A stretch of 64,000 nucleotides of DNA from Larkinella sp. C7 (GCF_006149005.1 NZ_VBSL01000004.1:493910-557909), one strand, 5' to 3'; positions 26,921 to 36,268 are shown, counted from the first letter of the stretch. Notes: a model not told the origin generated them from the letters alone. A program made the numbers and translations.

Positions 26921-28246
26921 ATGGCACTTGTTGACATGGTTATGCCCAAAATGGGCGAAAGTATTGTAGAATGTACGATCATTTCCTGGCTCAAAAAGCC
27001 CGGCGACCGCATTGAAGCCGACGACTCGCTTCTGGAAGTGGCCACCGACAAAGTGGACACCGAGGTGCCCTCTTCCCATGCCGGTATTCTCAAAGAAATT
27101 CTGGTAAACGATGGTGATGTTGTGGCCATTGGCAGCCCGGTGGCCCGCATTGAAGTCGAACATGCCGGGGAGATTGCCCAGGATGAGTCGGCTGTCCCGG
27201 CACCGCTATCGCACCCATTCGGAGAAACCGAGGAGCAGGACGTAGCCAGCGTGGCGGCTAAACTCGAAGACGACATTTCGCAAATTTCGGTGCGCAATCC
27301 GGAAATCCGGACCGATGCCGAAACCGCTGTAGCCGAAAACAACCGTTTTTATTCGCCCCTGGTGTTAAGTATTGTCAAGGCCGAAGGAATTTCTCAGGCT
27401 GAACTGGCGTCGATCAAGGGTACAGGTGCTGAGAACCGCATCACCAAAAACGATATTCTGGCGTACGTTGAAAAACGGAAAAGCGAACCGGTTTCGACAG
27501 GTTCTTCGTTTCCCAAAGCCGCTTCCATCACCGGCCAGAACGACATCATTCAGATGGATCGGATGCGGAAGATGATTGCCGAACGGATGGTCGAATCGAA
27601 GCGGATTGCGCCCCACGTGTCTTCGTTTGTCGAAACCGACATGACGGTTCTGGTGCAATGGCGCGAACGCAACAAGACGGCGTTTCAGCAACAGTACGGC
27701 GAAAACATCACCTACACGCCCCTCCTGATCGAAGCCGTTGTAAAAGCCATTCGAGACTTCCCAATGATTAATGTTTCCGTGGATGGCGATACGATCATCG
27801 TTAAAAAAGCCATCAATGTTGGCATGGCCGTGGCGCTGCCGAGCGGTAATCTCATTGTGCCGGTCATTCACAATGCCGATCAGTATAATCTGGTTGGTTT
27901 GACCCGGAAAGTGAACGACCTGAGCCGTCGTGCGAGAGAGAATAAACTCACCGCCGACGACCTGGCCAACGGCACCTACACGGTTTCCAACATCGGCACG
28001 TTCGGCAATGTGATGGGAACGCCCATTATCGTGCAGCCGCAGGTGGCCATCATGGCTTTTGGAGCGATTGAGAAAAAACCGGCGGTTATCGAAACGCCCC
28101 AGGGCGATCTGATCGGGGTCCGGCAAAAGATGTTCATCTCCCACAGCTACGACCACCGGGTGGTCGACGGTTCGCTGGGCGGGCAATTTGTCAAGCGCGT
28201 TTCGGATTACCTGGAAGGGTTCGATCCGGACCGAAAGATTGTCTGA
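26921..28246 (+). CDS. 2-oxo acid dehydrogenase E2 component (dihydrolipoamide acyltransferase)
   Basis: The 441-residue protein has three parts: a lipoyl domain with the modified Lys in VATDKVDTEVPS (Lys44), an E1/E3-binding peripheral domain (FYSPLVLSIVKAEGISQAEL), and the catalytic acyltransferase domain ending in HSYDHRVVDGSLGG with the active His (about 412). It transfers an acyl group from lipoate to CoA in a pyruvate, 2-oxoglutarate or branched-chain complex. Sequence alone does not show which. E1 and E3 genes are not adjacent, which is common in Bacteroidetes. Confidence 0.93.
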   Translation: MALVDMVMPKMGESIVECTIISWLKKPGDRIEADDSLLEVATDKVDTEVPSSHAGILKEILVNDGDVVAIGSPVARIEVEHAGEIAQDESAVPAPLSHPFGETEEQDVASVAAKLEDDISQISVRNPEIRTDAETAVAENNRFYSPLVLSIVKAEGISQAELASIKGTGAENRITKNDILAYVEKRKSEPVSTGSSFPKAASITGQNDIIQMDRMRKMIAERMVESKRIAPHVSSFVETDMTVLVQWRERNKTAFQQQYGENITYTPLLIEAVVKAIRDFPMINVSVDGDTIIVKKAINVGMAVALPSGNLIVPVIHNADQYNLVGLTRKVNDLSRRARENKLTADDLANGTYTVSNIGTFGNVMGTPIIVQPQVAIMAFGAIEKKPAVIETPQGDLIGVRQKMFISHSYDHRVVDGSLGGQFVKRVSDYLEGFDPDRKIV

Positions 28247-28369
28247 CCGTTCATCCCGGCATTTATGCCTTTCAGGACTCAAAAATGCCATGCGAAGCAT
28301 TTTATACGGTTTTTGGGTCTGTCAAAGTTGTAGTTTCGGATCATTTCACCCAAACGACATACTTTACTC

Positions 28370-28987
28370 ATGAAATTGCAACTCGTTTTTCCTGCTGTTT
28401 TTTGTAGCATTCTTAGTTTTACGACCGTTTTCGCGCAGACAAACGCACGGGTTGATAAAATTCAGGGCATTGAAACGTACGTGATGTGCGAACCGCTGCG
28501 CGCCTACGAAACCGTGTTCGAAATCGCATCCGGTGCCAAAGCCGCATCCCTGTTTACCGGCGGAGTCGTGAATGAAGGGGTTTCTGAAAAAGCCGCCCAG
28601 TTTGTTCGACGGGCCAGTAAGGACGGCAAAAAAGACAACAAAGCATTCGATGCTGTCGTCATCTCGGGCTCAAAAACCGCTATTGCCGTTAAATTCAAAG
28701 AGGAAGCGGGCGCCAACAAAGGACTTGCTAAGGTCCGAAAAATTGACGGGTTGGCCGTTTACGTCATGAATGAGCCGCTACTGGATTACGAAACTGTAGT
28801 CGATGCTTCCGGGGGTGTGAAAGCCAAATCCTACTTTACCAGTGGCATTGTGAACAATTCCATTGAAGAAGATATCGAACAATTTGTTCGCCGTGTAAAA
28901 AAAGAAGCAACCGAAGCCAAGAAGCCCATCGACGCCATTGTCTATTCAAGCGGCAAAAGAGCCATTGGTATAAAATTCAAAGAATGA
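28370..28987 (+). CDS. Secreted protein made of two tandem homologous domains, function unknown
   Basis: The 205-residue protein has a signal peptide (KLQLVFPAVFCSILSFTTVFAQ) followed by two copies of one domain of about 85 residues. Both copies share the pattern V.KI.G...YVM.EPL..YETV...G.KA.S.FT.G.VN..., then QFVRR......K..DA.V.S..K.AI..KFKE. I do not recognise the domain; a small alpha/beta fold from internal duplication is likely. The final GAATGA overlaps the next start codon by four bases, so the nucleotidase gene is probably co-translated. Confidence 0.8.
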   Translation: MKLQLVFPAVFCSILSFTTVFAQTNARVDKIQGIETYVMCEPLRAYETVFEIASGAKAASLFTGGVVNEGVSEKAAQFVRRASKDGKKDNKAFDAVVISGSKTAIAVKFKEEAGANKGLAKVRKIDGLAVYVMNEPLLDYETVVDASGGVKAKSYFTSGIVNNSIEEDIEQFVRRVKKEATEAKKPIDAIVYSSGKRAIGIKFKE

Positions 28988-29511
28988 AACCACGTATTGC
29001 CATCGACATGGATGATGTGCTGGCGGACACCGTCGGCAAGTTTATTGCCATTTACCGCCGTGATTTTGATACATCGGCATTGCCCACTGTATTCCGGGAG
29101 AATTCGTTTCATGAACTGCTGGAAAAGGATGTGTACAAACGTCTGGCGGATTATGTCCACGAACCGGGTTTCTTTGCCGACATTCCCGTTATGCCCGGAG
29201 CCATTGAAGTGACGCAGGCGCTTTCCGAAAAATACGACCTGTTCGTTACCTCGGCGGCTATGGAGTTTCGCAATTCCCTTTCGGAAAAATACGACTGGCT
29301 GGATCAGCATTTCCCGCACATTCACTGGAAAAACCGGGTCTTCTGTGGAGACAAGAGCATTCTGCGGGCCGACATCATGATCGACGACATGCCGTATAAT
29401 CTGGTCAGTTTTCAGGGAAAAGGCCTTCTGTTCGACGCCCCCCACAACCGCGACAATACCATTTTCCAACGGGTGCTCTCGTGGAATGAAGTGGCGAAGG
29501 AGTTGTTGTAG
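28984..29511 (+). CDS. 5'(3')-deoxyribonucleotidase (HAD superfamily, NT5C)
   Basis: The 175-residue protein starts with the HAD nucleophile motif IAIDMDDVLADT and continues with a cap containing ENSFHELLEKDVYKRLADYV, then VTSAAMEFRNSL and the acidic motif ADIMIDDMPYNL. These match the NT5C 5'(3')-deoxyribonucleotidases, which dephosphorylate deoxynucleoside monophosphates. It overlaps the duplicated-domain protein by four bases and is followed by two hairpins. Confidence 0.9.
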   Translation: MKPRIAIDMDDVLADTVGKFIAIYRRDFDTSALPTVFRENSFHELLEKDVYKRLADYVHEPGFFADIPVMPGAIEVTQALSEKYDLFVTSAAMEFRNSLSEKYDWLDQHFPHIHWKNRVFCGDKSILRADIMIDDMPYNLVSFQGKGLLFDAPHNRDNTIFQRVLSWNEVAKELL

Positions 29512-29529
29512 AAAGAGAGGAAAGAGATT

Positions 29530-29582
29530 AGACAAGAGAATAAAGACCGTTCCACCATGATAAAGTCTTTATTCTCTTGTCT
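29530..29582. repeat. Inverted repeat behind the deoxyribonucleotidase gene
   Basis: An 18-bp perfect stem pairs AGACAAGAGAATAAAGAC (29530-29547) with 29565-29582. Flanking GA-rich and CT-rich stretches extend it imperfectly. There is no T tract. The style is like the repeat at 60035-60101. Confidence 0.65.
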
Positions 29583-29600
29583 ACCCTCTTTCTTCTCTAA

Positions 29601-29643
29601 CATAAAAAATGCCCGCCAGTCAGACTGGCGGGCATTTTTTATG
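29601..29643. terminator. Strong bidirectional terminator
   Basis: A perfect 20-bp stem pairs 29601-29620 with 29624-29643 around a three-base loop. It has a GC-rich core (GCCCGCCAGT) and six A/T bases on each side. It serves the convergent nucleotidase and desaturase genes. Confidence 0.9.
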
Positions 29644-29660
29644 TTAGAAGTCAAGGCAGA

Positions 29661-30473
29661 TTAAGCCGACATTTTCTCATTATGTTCAACCAGACGATCA
29701 TGACCCGTTTCAAATTCCGGGCTGGTCACTTTTGCCGGGCGCATTTTAATGATTCCCACCGCCGACAACAGCCGGATAACCGGGTAAGTCGGATCGAGTT
29801 CAAACCAACGCGCACCGAAATTAGCGGCATTCGGACGTTTGTGGTGGTTGTTCTGGAACAGTTCGCCCATCATCAGCCAATCAAAAAACATCGAGTTTTT
29901 AGACCGGTCGTGGTTGTCGAAGTTGGCGTAACCGTATTTGTGTCCGCTCCAGTTCACAATCGCTCCGTGGATCGGTCCCATCAGGAAGTGAATCGGCAGC
30001 AGGAAGAAAAACGCCCAGTGCATATCCAGGTAAACGAAGGCGAAGATGTAGAACAATGAATACACGGTTCCCCAGGCTACGCGTGAAATCCAGGAATCAC
30101 CGATTTTTTCCAGTGCATACCATTCCGGGTAGTTGCGGTCAAATTTAGCTTCAATTGGCCGCACCCGGTTCAGGACGGCATTGTATAGATCTTTCGTTTT
30201 CCACATCATCGTAAACACGTTTTTCGTGTGGTGTGGAGAGTGCGGGTCTTTGGGAGTATCACTGAAAGCATGGTGCATCCGGTGCAGAACGGCGTAAGCG
30301 CGAGGACTCAAATACGAGGACCCTTGTGAGAGATAGGTCAGGAAAAAGAAAAAGCGTTCCCATACCTTGCTCATCGTGAACATTTTGTGAGCCGAATACC
30401 GGTGCAGAAAAAATGTCTGGCAGAAAAGCGATACGTACCAGTGAACAACAAAGGCAATAAGGATTATTACCAC
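29661..30473 (-). CDS. Fatty acid (acyl-CoA/stearoyl-type) desaturase
   Basis: The 270-residue membrane protein has the three His clusters of integral-membrane desaturases: HRYSAH, HRMHHAFSD and QNNHHKRP, plus NWSGHKYGY, with hydrophobic segments between. Using iron and O2 it introduces a double bond in acyl chains, adjusting membrane fluidity. The start is a GTG at 30473; an in-frame TAG lies about 30 bases upstream and no ATG intervenes. The first residues VVIILIAFVVHWYVSLF agree with the family's N-terminus. Confidence 0.9.
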   Translation of the reverse strand: MVIILIAFVVHWYVSLFCQTFFLHRYSAHKMFTMSKVWERFFFFLTYLSQGSSYLSPRAYAVLHRMHHAFSDTPKDPHSPHHTKNVFTMMWKTKDLYNAVLNRVRPIEAKFDRNYPEWYALEKIGDSWISRVAWGTVYSLFYIFAFVYLDMHWAFFFLLPIHFLMGPIHGAIVNWSGHKYGYANFDNHDRSKNSMFFDWLMMGELFQNNHHKRPNAANFGARWFELDPTYPVIRLLSAVGIIKMRPAKVTSPEFETGHDRLVEHNEKMSA

Positions 30474-30598
30474 GGGATTAAATTTGTTAAAGGTGAATGG
30501 CTAAAAACCAACTTCAGTGCAATTAGATTCTACAAATCTACAACAATAACGCCGATAGTTAACCGAATAAGACAAATTTTTATTTTTTATTTATTTTC

Positions 30599-31270
30599 TC
30601 AAAAAGCGGTCGTCGAATACTGTAACAGGTTGGCTCCCATGCGTAAAGCTTGCTGGCGAGCCTCTTCAGGGTCATTATAAACGGATTGATCTTCCCAGCC
30701 ATTCCCCAAATCGCACTCAAAACTGTAAAAACAGATTAAACGCCCTTCCCAGATTAATCCAAATCCCTGTGGTGCCTTCCCATCGTGTTCATGTACTTTA
30801 GGCAAGCCGTTGGCGAAGTTGAATTTCTGGTGATAAACCGGATGATTGTACGGCAATTCGATGAACGACAGTTCCGGAAACACCTTTTTCATCTCGCGCC
30901 GGATGAATTTATCCAGCCCGTAGTTGTCGTCGATGTGCAAAAAACCGCCCGACATCAGATACCGGCGCATGTTTTGGGCTTCGGCATCCGAAAAAACGAC
31001 GTTCCCGTGGCCCGTCATGTGAACGAAGGGATACGAAAATAATTCGGGGCTTCCTACCTCCACAATGTCTTCTTCCGGAAAAATATTCATCCGCAGGTTG
31101 GCATTGCAAAACTTGATCAGGTTGGGAATGGACGTTTTGTTGGCGTACCAGTCGCCCCCGCCGTTGTATTTCAATTTGGCAATTTTATACGAATACTGGG
31201 CTTTCACCGACAACGTTGTCGTCAACGTGAAAAACAAAACCGTTAAAAGAAATCCAGTACGTCGCTTCAT
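30599..31270 (-). CDS. Secreted DUF4159 domain protein
   Basis: The 223-residue protein has a signal peptide (RTGFLLTVLFFTLTTTLSVKA) and a single DUF4159 domain: KIAKLKYNGGGDWYANKTS, YPFVHMTGHGNVVFSD, GGFLHIDDNYGLDKFIRREM and GRLICFYSFECDLGNGWED. The fold resembles class I glutamine-amidotransferase-like domains, but its function is unknown. It starts two bases after the rsmE stop, so they are co-transcribed. Confidence 0.9.
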   Translation of the reverse strand: MKRRTGFLLTVLFFTLTTTLSVKAQYSYKIAKLKYNGGGDWYANKTSIPNLIKFCNANLRMNIFPEEDIVEVGSPELFSYPFVHMTGHGNVVFSDAEAQNMRRYLMSGGFLHIDDNYGLDKFIRREMKKVFPELSFIELPYNHPVYHQKFNFANGLPKVHEHDGKAPQGFGLIWEGRLICFYSFECDLGNGWEDQSVYNDPEEARQQALRMGANLLQYSTTAF

Positions 31271-31272
31271 GC

Positions 31273-31974
31273 TCAGGTTAACGTATTAAGTAGATGAATC
31301 GTATGACAGGCCGCCAGAGCCGCCGTCTCAGTCCGCAGCCGGGTCTCCCCTAATTTAACCATTTTGAACCCATTTTCAAGGGCCTGTTGAATTTCACGCT
31401 CCGAAAAATCGCCCTCAGGACCAATCAGCACCAAAGTCGATCGTCCCGGTTTAGCGGCTTTCAACAAAGATTCCGCTGGTGCGTTTTCGGGAAGATGCGC
31501 AATAAATCGCTCGTCGGCAGGTTGGATCAGTACGGTTTTGAAATCCTGCACAGGATCGATCACCGGCATAAACAACTGCAGGGATTGCTTCATGGCAGCG
31601 ACAGCGATCTTCTCCAGTCGGTCGGTTTTGAGCATCCGGCGTTCAGAATGCTGGCTAACAAAAAAACTGAACTGATCGACGCCCAATTCGACCGCTTTTT
31701 CCACCAGCCATTCGATCCGGTCCATATTCTTGGTCGGAGCCACGGCCAGGTGAATCCGGTACGGCCGGGGAACTTCGCTACGCGTGTCAACAATCCGAAA
31801 AGTACACCGGCGCGGATCGGCGGTTTCAATGACACAGTTGTGACGTTTGCCCCGACCATCGGTCACATCGATAGCCGCTCCTTTGGTCAGCCGCAGCGTT
31901 TTGACGCAATGCCGGGATTCTTCTTCGCTCAGAAAAGCGTTTGTTTCCGATTCGGGCTGATAAAACAGGTGCAT
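31273..31974 (-). CDS. rsmE: 16S rRNA (uracil(1498)-N(3))-methyltransferase
   Basis: The 233-residue protein has RsmE features: an N-terminal PUA-like domain (SRHCVKTLRLTKGAAIDVTDG), KNMDRIEWLVEKAVELGV, SQHSERRMLKTDRLEKI, and the SPOUT knot with LIGPEGDFSEREI and LGETRLRTETAAL. It methylates U1498 of 16S rRNA using S-adenosylmethionine. The DUF4159 gene follows almost directly. Confidence 0.95.
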   Translation of the reverse strand: MHLFYQPESETNAFLSEEESRHCVKTLRLTKGAAIDVTDGRGKRHNCVIETADPRRCTFRIVDTRSEVPRPYRIHLAVAPTKNMDRIEWLVEKAVELGVDQFSFFVSQHSERRMLKTDRLEKIAVAAMKQSLQLFMPVIDPVQDFKTVLIQPADERFIAHLPENAPAESLLKAAKPGRSTLVLIGPEGDFSEREIQQALENGFKMVKLGETRLRTETAALAACHTIHLLNTLT

Positions 31975-32003
31975 AAATGCGGACGAACCGTCGAAATTAA
32001 CGC

Positions 32004-32573
32004 TTATTCTTCGGGTTCGTCGTTGGTAAAGGAATACATCGTCTTGTCCAGTTTCAGTGAATTGCTGTTGAACTGAGCGATGAAATCTTCGATGACCTCT
32101 TCCGAAATTTCTTCCACATTCAGGCAGACATCCAGACTAATTCCATATTCAAATTCGTGATCGATTTCAATGTGTTCCTGCACCTTAACCGCTTCGGTCT
32201 CTTCGATTTCTTCGATCAACTCGGTTAAGAACAACTCAATTTCCTCTTCCAGTTCCGCGTCAATCCGATAATCGGGTTTCCGCTCTTCTACGGGAATGTA
32301 TTGAGGGAACGATTTCTTGACCTTTTCCATGGCCATTTCATACACCAGGCTGCTGTGGTGAAGCCGCAACGTATAGATAATGGCATCGTAAATAACTTCG
32401 TTATCCTTATGTTTGCCAACAAACTGAACGTGAACGCATTCGCCGGAATTCAGAACCTCCAAATCGTCATCTTCATCCTCTACATAGACGAATGAACTTC
32501 CTTCTTCCTGGCATTCCTCTTTCAGAAGTTGAATCGTCGCGGGTTCAAATCCCTCGTTTTTATACGTCCCCAT
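32004..32573 (-). CDS. Highly acidic cytoplasmic protein, function unknown
   Basis: The 189-residue protein has no signal peptide or membrane segment. Its first half (VHVQFVGKHKDNEVIYDAIIYTLRLHHSSLVYEMAMEKVK) looks like a folded alpha/beta domain. The second half is rich in Glu (AELEEEIELFLTELIEEIEETEAVK). I do not recognise a family. A good promoter is seen: on the minus strand TTG (32640-32638), 19 bases, then TAGATTTG (32618-32611), with the ATG at 32573. It lies upstream of rsmE on the same strand with a 29-base gap. Confidence 0.75.
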   Translation of the reverse strand: MGTYKNEGFEPATIQLLKEECQEEGSSFVYVEDEDDDLEVLNSGECVHVQFVGKHKDNEVIYDAIIYTLRLHHSSLVYEMAMEKVKKSFPQYIPVEERKPDYRIDAELEEEIELFLTELIEEIEETEAVKVQEHIEIDHEFEYGISLDVCLNVEEISEEVIEDFIAQFNSNSLKLDKTMYSFTNDEPEE

Positions 32574-32610
32574 GGCAGTAATCGTTAAAATTTGCGTGTG
32601 ATCGATTGGG

Positions 32611-32640
32611 CAAATCTACAAACCCGCCCGTAAAATTCAA
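32611..32640 (-). promoter_or_regulatory. Promoter of the acidic protein gene
   Basis: On the minus strand TTG (-33) is followed after 19 bases by TAGATTTG, a perfect TAnnTTTG -7 box. The ATG lies 37 bases further. Confidence 0.6.
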
Positions 32641-32666
32641 CATCTAAAACCGGCAGACCGTTCAAT

Positions 32667-33875
32667 TCACAACCGCTCGGCGGTGATTTCATACGTCTGG
32701 TAATGCCGGACAAGCGTCTGAATGGCAAAATCGACCGCCGTTGGAATGGCACTGACATCCGTCACCAGCAACTGATCTTCCGGGCGGTGAATGTTGGGCA
32801 TCCGGCCTTTGGCATCCATCGCCGTCAGGGTCATTACCGGAATTTTCCGGCGCACAAACCAGACGCTGTCGAAATCGGCGGTGTGCCAGCGCCCGGGTTT
32901 GACCACCCCACGGAACGGTTTTTCCTCCAGCAAACGCTCCGCCGTTTTCATCAGGTCGTTGGTGTATTCAATAACTTCAACGGTTCCGGTATGTTTAATG
33001 ATCCGCAGTGATCCATTGCCCAGCGTATCGAAGTTAACCACCACTGTCCGTCCTTTGGGCCAACTGTCGATGTGTTTGTCAAGATAGGCCCGGGAGCCAA
33101 TCATACCCGCTTCTTCCGCCCCGGTCAGCACCACTTCGGTTTCCAGTCCGGGCATATACAATTGCTTCAGCCGTTCGGCGGTGGCGATGGCGGCCACTAC
33201 CCCCGTTGCGTTGTCGCTTGCTCCGTTGGTGTAGCCATAGAGCCAATACCCGAGCGTTCCGAGCAGGGCCTGCAGAACAAAGTAGGCAATCAGACCGTAG
33301 CGAATCCACGGCATCCAGTCGCTGTTTACGCCCAGTTGTTCGAAGAGTACCAACAGCCCGGCCCCCAGCATCAGCACCAGCGACAGAACAAGGGTGGTAT
33401 GGAAACTATTGACGGTGCCGGTTCGGTATAAGAGCGAGATCGGAGCGGTATCGTAATGCGCCATCAAAATGGCTTTCATCACCGGTTTTTCCTGGTCACC
33501 GGCATACCCAAACCCGGTTTCACGCCATCGGCCAATGACATTGTGGGAAGTTACCTGGGGAGGAAGCCGGGTGACAGGCGAAAACCGCCAGTTGAAAAAC
33601 AACCAGGCCAACGTTACCCAGCCCCACGTCCAGAGCACCGCCAGCCAGCCCAGCCAGGGTGCCGTCAGCAGCCCGGTAACGATGCCGGCGATTAACCAGT
33701 AAATCACCGTCACATAGGTACGGGGCGTCCGGAAGGATTCGACCGTTACGGTGGCCTGCAGTTCCCGAAGGGCCAATGACAACCGTTCAATCGCGGACGC
33801 TTCGAAAGCCGTGGCCGCCCCCCGGTGTGGCAGGCGGCTTAAATCGCGCAGCAGGGTGTCCATCGAAAACGGCAT
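32667..33875 (-). CDS. Membrane M28-family peptidase with helices inserted between metal motifs
   Basis: The 402-residue protein has zinc-peptidase motifs of family M28: AHYDTAP, ASDNATGV, TGAEEAGMIGS and a late RWHTADFDSVW His. Two hydrophobic helices occur near the N-terminus (about 50-90). Two more (TLVLSLVLMLGAGLLVLF and YGLIAYFVLQALLGTLGY) separate the first metal motif from the second by about 80 residues, where soluble M28 enzymes have a short loop. It is presumably an aminopeptidase embedded in the inner membrane. Substrates are unknown. Confidence 0.85.
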   Translation of the reverse strand: MPFSMDTLLRDLSRLPHRGAATAFEASAIERLSLALRELQATVTVESFRTPRTYVTVIYWLIAGIVTGLLTAPWLGWLAVLWTWGWVTLAWLFFNWRFSPVTRLPPQVTSHNVIGRWRETGFGYAGDQEKPVMKAILMAHYDTAPISLLYRTGTVNSFHTTLVLSLVLMLGAGLLVLFEQLGVNSDWMPWIRYGLIAYFVLQALLGTLGYWLYGYTNGASDNATGVVAAIATAERLKQLYMPGLETEVVLTGAEEAGMIGSRAYLDKHIDSWPKGRTVVVNFDTLGNGSLRIIKHTGTVEVIEYTNDLMKTAERLLEEKPFRGVVKPGRWHTADFDSVWFVRRKIPVMTLTAMDAKGRMPNIHRPEDQLLVTDVSAIPTAVDFAIQTLVRHYQTYEITAERL

Positions 33876-34022
33876 TACTTGTTCGGTTAGAGGTTGGGCC
33901 TTTACTTTCTAAACGCGCAAAACCGGTTTTTGGGTTTTGCGGGCAGAAATGTAAATAAACCACTCATTGTTGTCAAAACCGATAATTAGGACTAAAAAAA
34001 AGCCTCGTGCCGTAGCAAAACA

Positions 34023-34050
34023 AAAGCCTGCACCAATTGGCGCAGGCTTT
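34023..34050 (-). terminator. Terminator behind the glutamine synthetase gene
   Basis: AAAGCCTGC (34023-34031) pairs with GCAGGCTTT (34042-34050). Read on the minus strand the hairpin ends in TTTTGTTTTG, fitting termination of glnN 28 bases after its stop codon. Confidence 0.75.
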
Positions 34051-34078
34051 ATGTAACGATATGGTTGGAAAATTACTA

Positions 34079-36268
34079 TTACTTGACGAAAAGTAACTCG
34101 CGGTATTTTACCAGAGGCCAGTCTTCATCATCGATGATGAGTTCCAGCTTGTCAACTTCGTAGCGAATAACGTCAAAGAAGTCTTTTACTTCTGTAGCGT
34201 ATAGCTTCGCCATTTCGGCCGTATCAGTCAAATTGTTCGCCTTCTTGCGGGTTTCCGTCATTTCTTCGACGTTTTTCTTGATGGCGATGACGCGGGCTGA
34301 AATCTCTTTGATCAGGTCTTTGATCGGCTCAGCTTCGTCAGTCATGCCCAGATCCACCAGCGCTTTGGCGGTTTCTGCCAGTTTGTTCAGGTATTTCAGC
34401 GCCGTTGAAACGATGTGATTCATCGCCAGATCACCCACAACCCGTGACTCGATCTGTACTTTTTTGATGTATTTCTCCAGTTCGATTTCGTAGCGTGATT
34501 CTACTTCGGCATGGCTCAGAACACCTACGCGCTCGAACAATTCCAGCGATTCGGGTTTCAGATACACACCCAATGCTTCCGGTGTCGATTTGATGTTCGA
34601 CAGACCCCGTTTGGCGGCTTCTTCAACCCACTCATCCGAATAGCCGTTTCCTTCGAACAGAATCCGTTTCGACGACTTGTAGTAGTCTTTCAGAATCTCG
34701 ACGATGGCCAGTTCTTTCTTCTCGCCATTGGCCAGACGGGCATCCAGTTCCTGTTTGAAAGTAACCAACTGGGCGGCAACGATCGTATTCAGAACCGTCA
34801 TGGTAGACGCCGAGTTGGCTCCACCACCCACGGCGCGGAATTCGAACTTGTTTCCGGTGAAAGCAAACGGTGAGGTCCGGTTCCGGTCGGTGTTGTCCCG
34901 CAGCAGTGACGGAATGCGGTTGATCCCCAATTTGTAATAGACGTTATCGCCTTTGTTGACAATCACTTCCGACTTCGTTTCGAGGTCTTCCAGAGCTTTT
35001 GTCAGCGACTCGCCCAGGAACACGGATACAATAGCCGGGGGCGCTTCGTTGGCACCCAGACGGTATTCGTTACCCGCCGAGGCAATGCTGGCGCGCAGCA
35101 GATCCGCGTGATCGTGAACGGCTTTTACCACGTTGACCAGGAACGTCAGAAACCGCAGGCTTTCTTTTGGTTTCGAGCTGGGAGCCAGCAGGTTCACGCC
35201 GGTATTGGTGCCCAGCGACCAGTTGTTGTGCTTCCCGCTACCGTTGATACCGGCGAACGGTTTTTCGTGGAACAACACTTTGAAGTTGTGTCTTTCGGCC
35301 ACTTTTTCCATCAAATCCATCAACAGGGCGTTGTGGTCGATGGCCAGGTTTACTTCTTCAAACGTTGGCGCTACCTCGAACTGACCCGGTGCCACCTCGT
35401 TGTGACGCGTCCGAACCGGCATGCCCAGTTTCATGGCTTCAAATTCAAAGTCAACCATGTAGGCATTCACCCGGGGAGGAATCGTGCCAAAATAGTGGTC
35501 TTCCAGTTGCTGACCACGCGCCGGAGAATGTCCGAAAACACTGCGACCGGCCATAACCAAATCCGGACGGGCATAGAACAGGGCTTTGTCAACGACAAAA
35601 TATTCCTGCTCGACACCCAGGGTTGGGGTTACTTTGGTAACATTCCGGTCGAAATACTGACAAACTGCGGTAGCGGCTTTGTCAACTTCCAGGAGGGCTT
35701 TCAGCAAAGGCGTTTTGTAGTCAAGCGCTTCACCGGTATACGATATAAATACGGAGGGAATACAAAGGGTTTTTCCACCCGCGCCATTGTCCATTAAAAA
35801 AGCCGGCGAGCTCGGATCCCAACCGGTGTAGCCGCGTGCTTCGAAGGTGTTCCGCAGACCACCACTTGGAAACGAGGATGCATCCGGTTCCTGCTGAACC
35901 AGAGCGCCCCCTTTGAATTTTTCGATGGCTTTTCCGTCCATCGTCACATCGAAGAAAGCGTCGTGTTTTTCGGCCGTTGCTCCCGTCAAAGGCTGAAACC
36001 AGTGCGTATAGTGGGTGGCACCTTTCGCCGTTGCCCAGGCTTTCATGGCATTTGCCACTTCGTCGGCAATGTCGCGGTCAATTTTACCGCCGGTATCGAT
36101 GGCCTGTGTAATTTTCAGATATGCTTCCGGCGACAGCAGGGAACGCATAACCTCGTTGTTAAATGTGTAGGAACCATAGTATTCCGTTACACGTTCTGCC
36201 GGAGGTGGAACAGTGAGGGCTTGCCGACTTTGTGCAATTTCGAGAGCTTTAAACCGAAAGTTTGACAT
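34079..36268 (-). CDS. glnN: Glutamine synthetase type III
   Basis: The 729-residue length and motifs identify GSIII: GVEQEYFVVD, DFEFEAMKLGMPVRTRHNEV, APGQFEVAPTFEEVN and the ATP-site HEKPFAGINGSGKHNNWS. The enzyme makes glutamine from glutamate and ammonia with ATP and is the main ammonium-assimilating enzyme in many Bacteroidetes. The C-terminal 150 residues are helical (KALVDLGMTDEAEPIKDLIKE), typical of GSIII. A promoter is visible at 36304-36335. The ammonium transporter lies 4 kb away on the same strand, not in the same transcript. Confidence 0.96.
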   Translation of the reverse strand: MSNFRFKALEIAQSRQALTVPPPAERVTEYYGSYTFNNEVMRSLLSPEAYLKITQAIDTGGKIDRDIADEVANAMKAWATAKGATHYTHWFQPLTGATAEKHDAFFDVTMDGKAIEKFKGGALVQQEPDASSFPSGGLRNTFEARGYTGWDPSSPAFLMDNGAGGKTLCIPSVFISYTGEALDYKTPLLKALLEVDKAATAVCQYFDRNVTKVTPTLGVEQEYFVVDKALFYARPDLVMAGRSVFGHSPARGQQLEDHYFGTIPPRVNAYMVDFEFEAMKLGMPVRTRHNEVAPGQFEVAPTFEEVNLAIDHNALLMDLMEKVAERHNFKVLFHEKPFAGINGSGKHNNWSLGTNTGVNLLAPSSKPKESLRFLTFLVNVVKAVHDHADLLRASIASAGNEYRLGANEAPPAIVSVFLGESLTKALEDLETKSEVIVNKGDNVYYKLGINRIPSLLRDNTDRNRTSPFAFTGNKFEFRAVGGGANSASTMTVLNTIVAAQLVTFKQELDARLANGEKKELAIVEILKDYYKSSKRILFEGNGYSDEWVEEAAKRGLSNIKSTPEALGVYLKPESLELFERVGVLSHAEVESRYEIELEKYIKKVQIESRVVGDLAMNHIVSTALKYLNKLAETAKALVDLGMTDEAEPIKDLIKEISARVIAIKKNVEEMTETRKKANNLTDTAEMAKLYATEVKDFFDVIRYEVDKLELIIDDEDWPLVKYRELLFVK

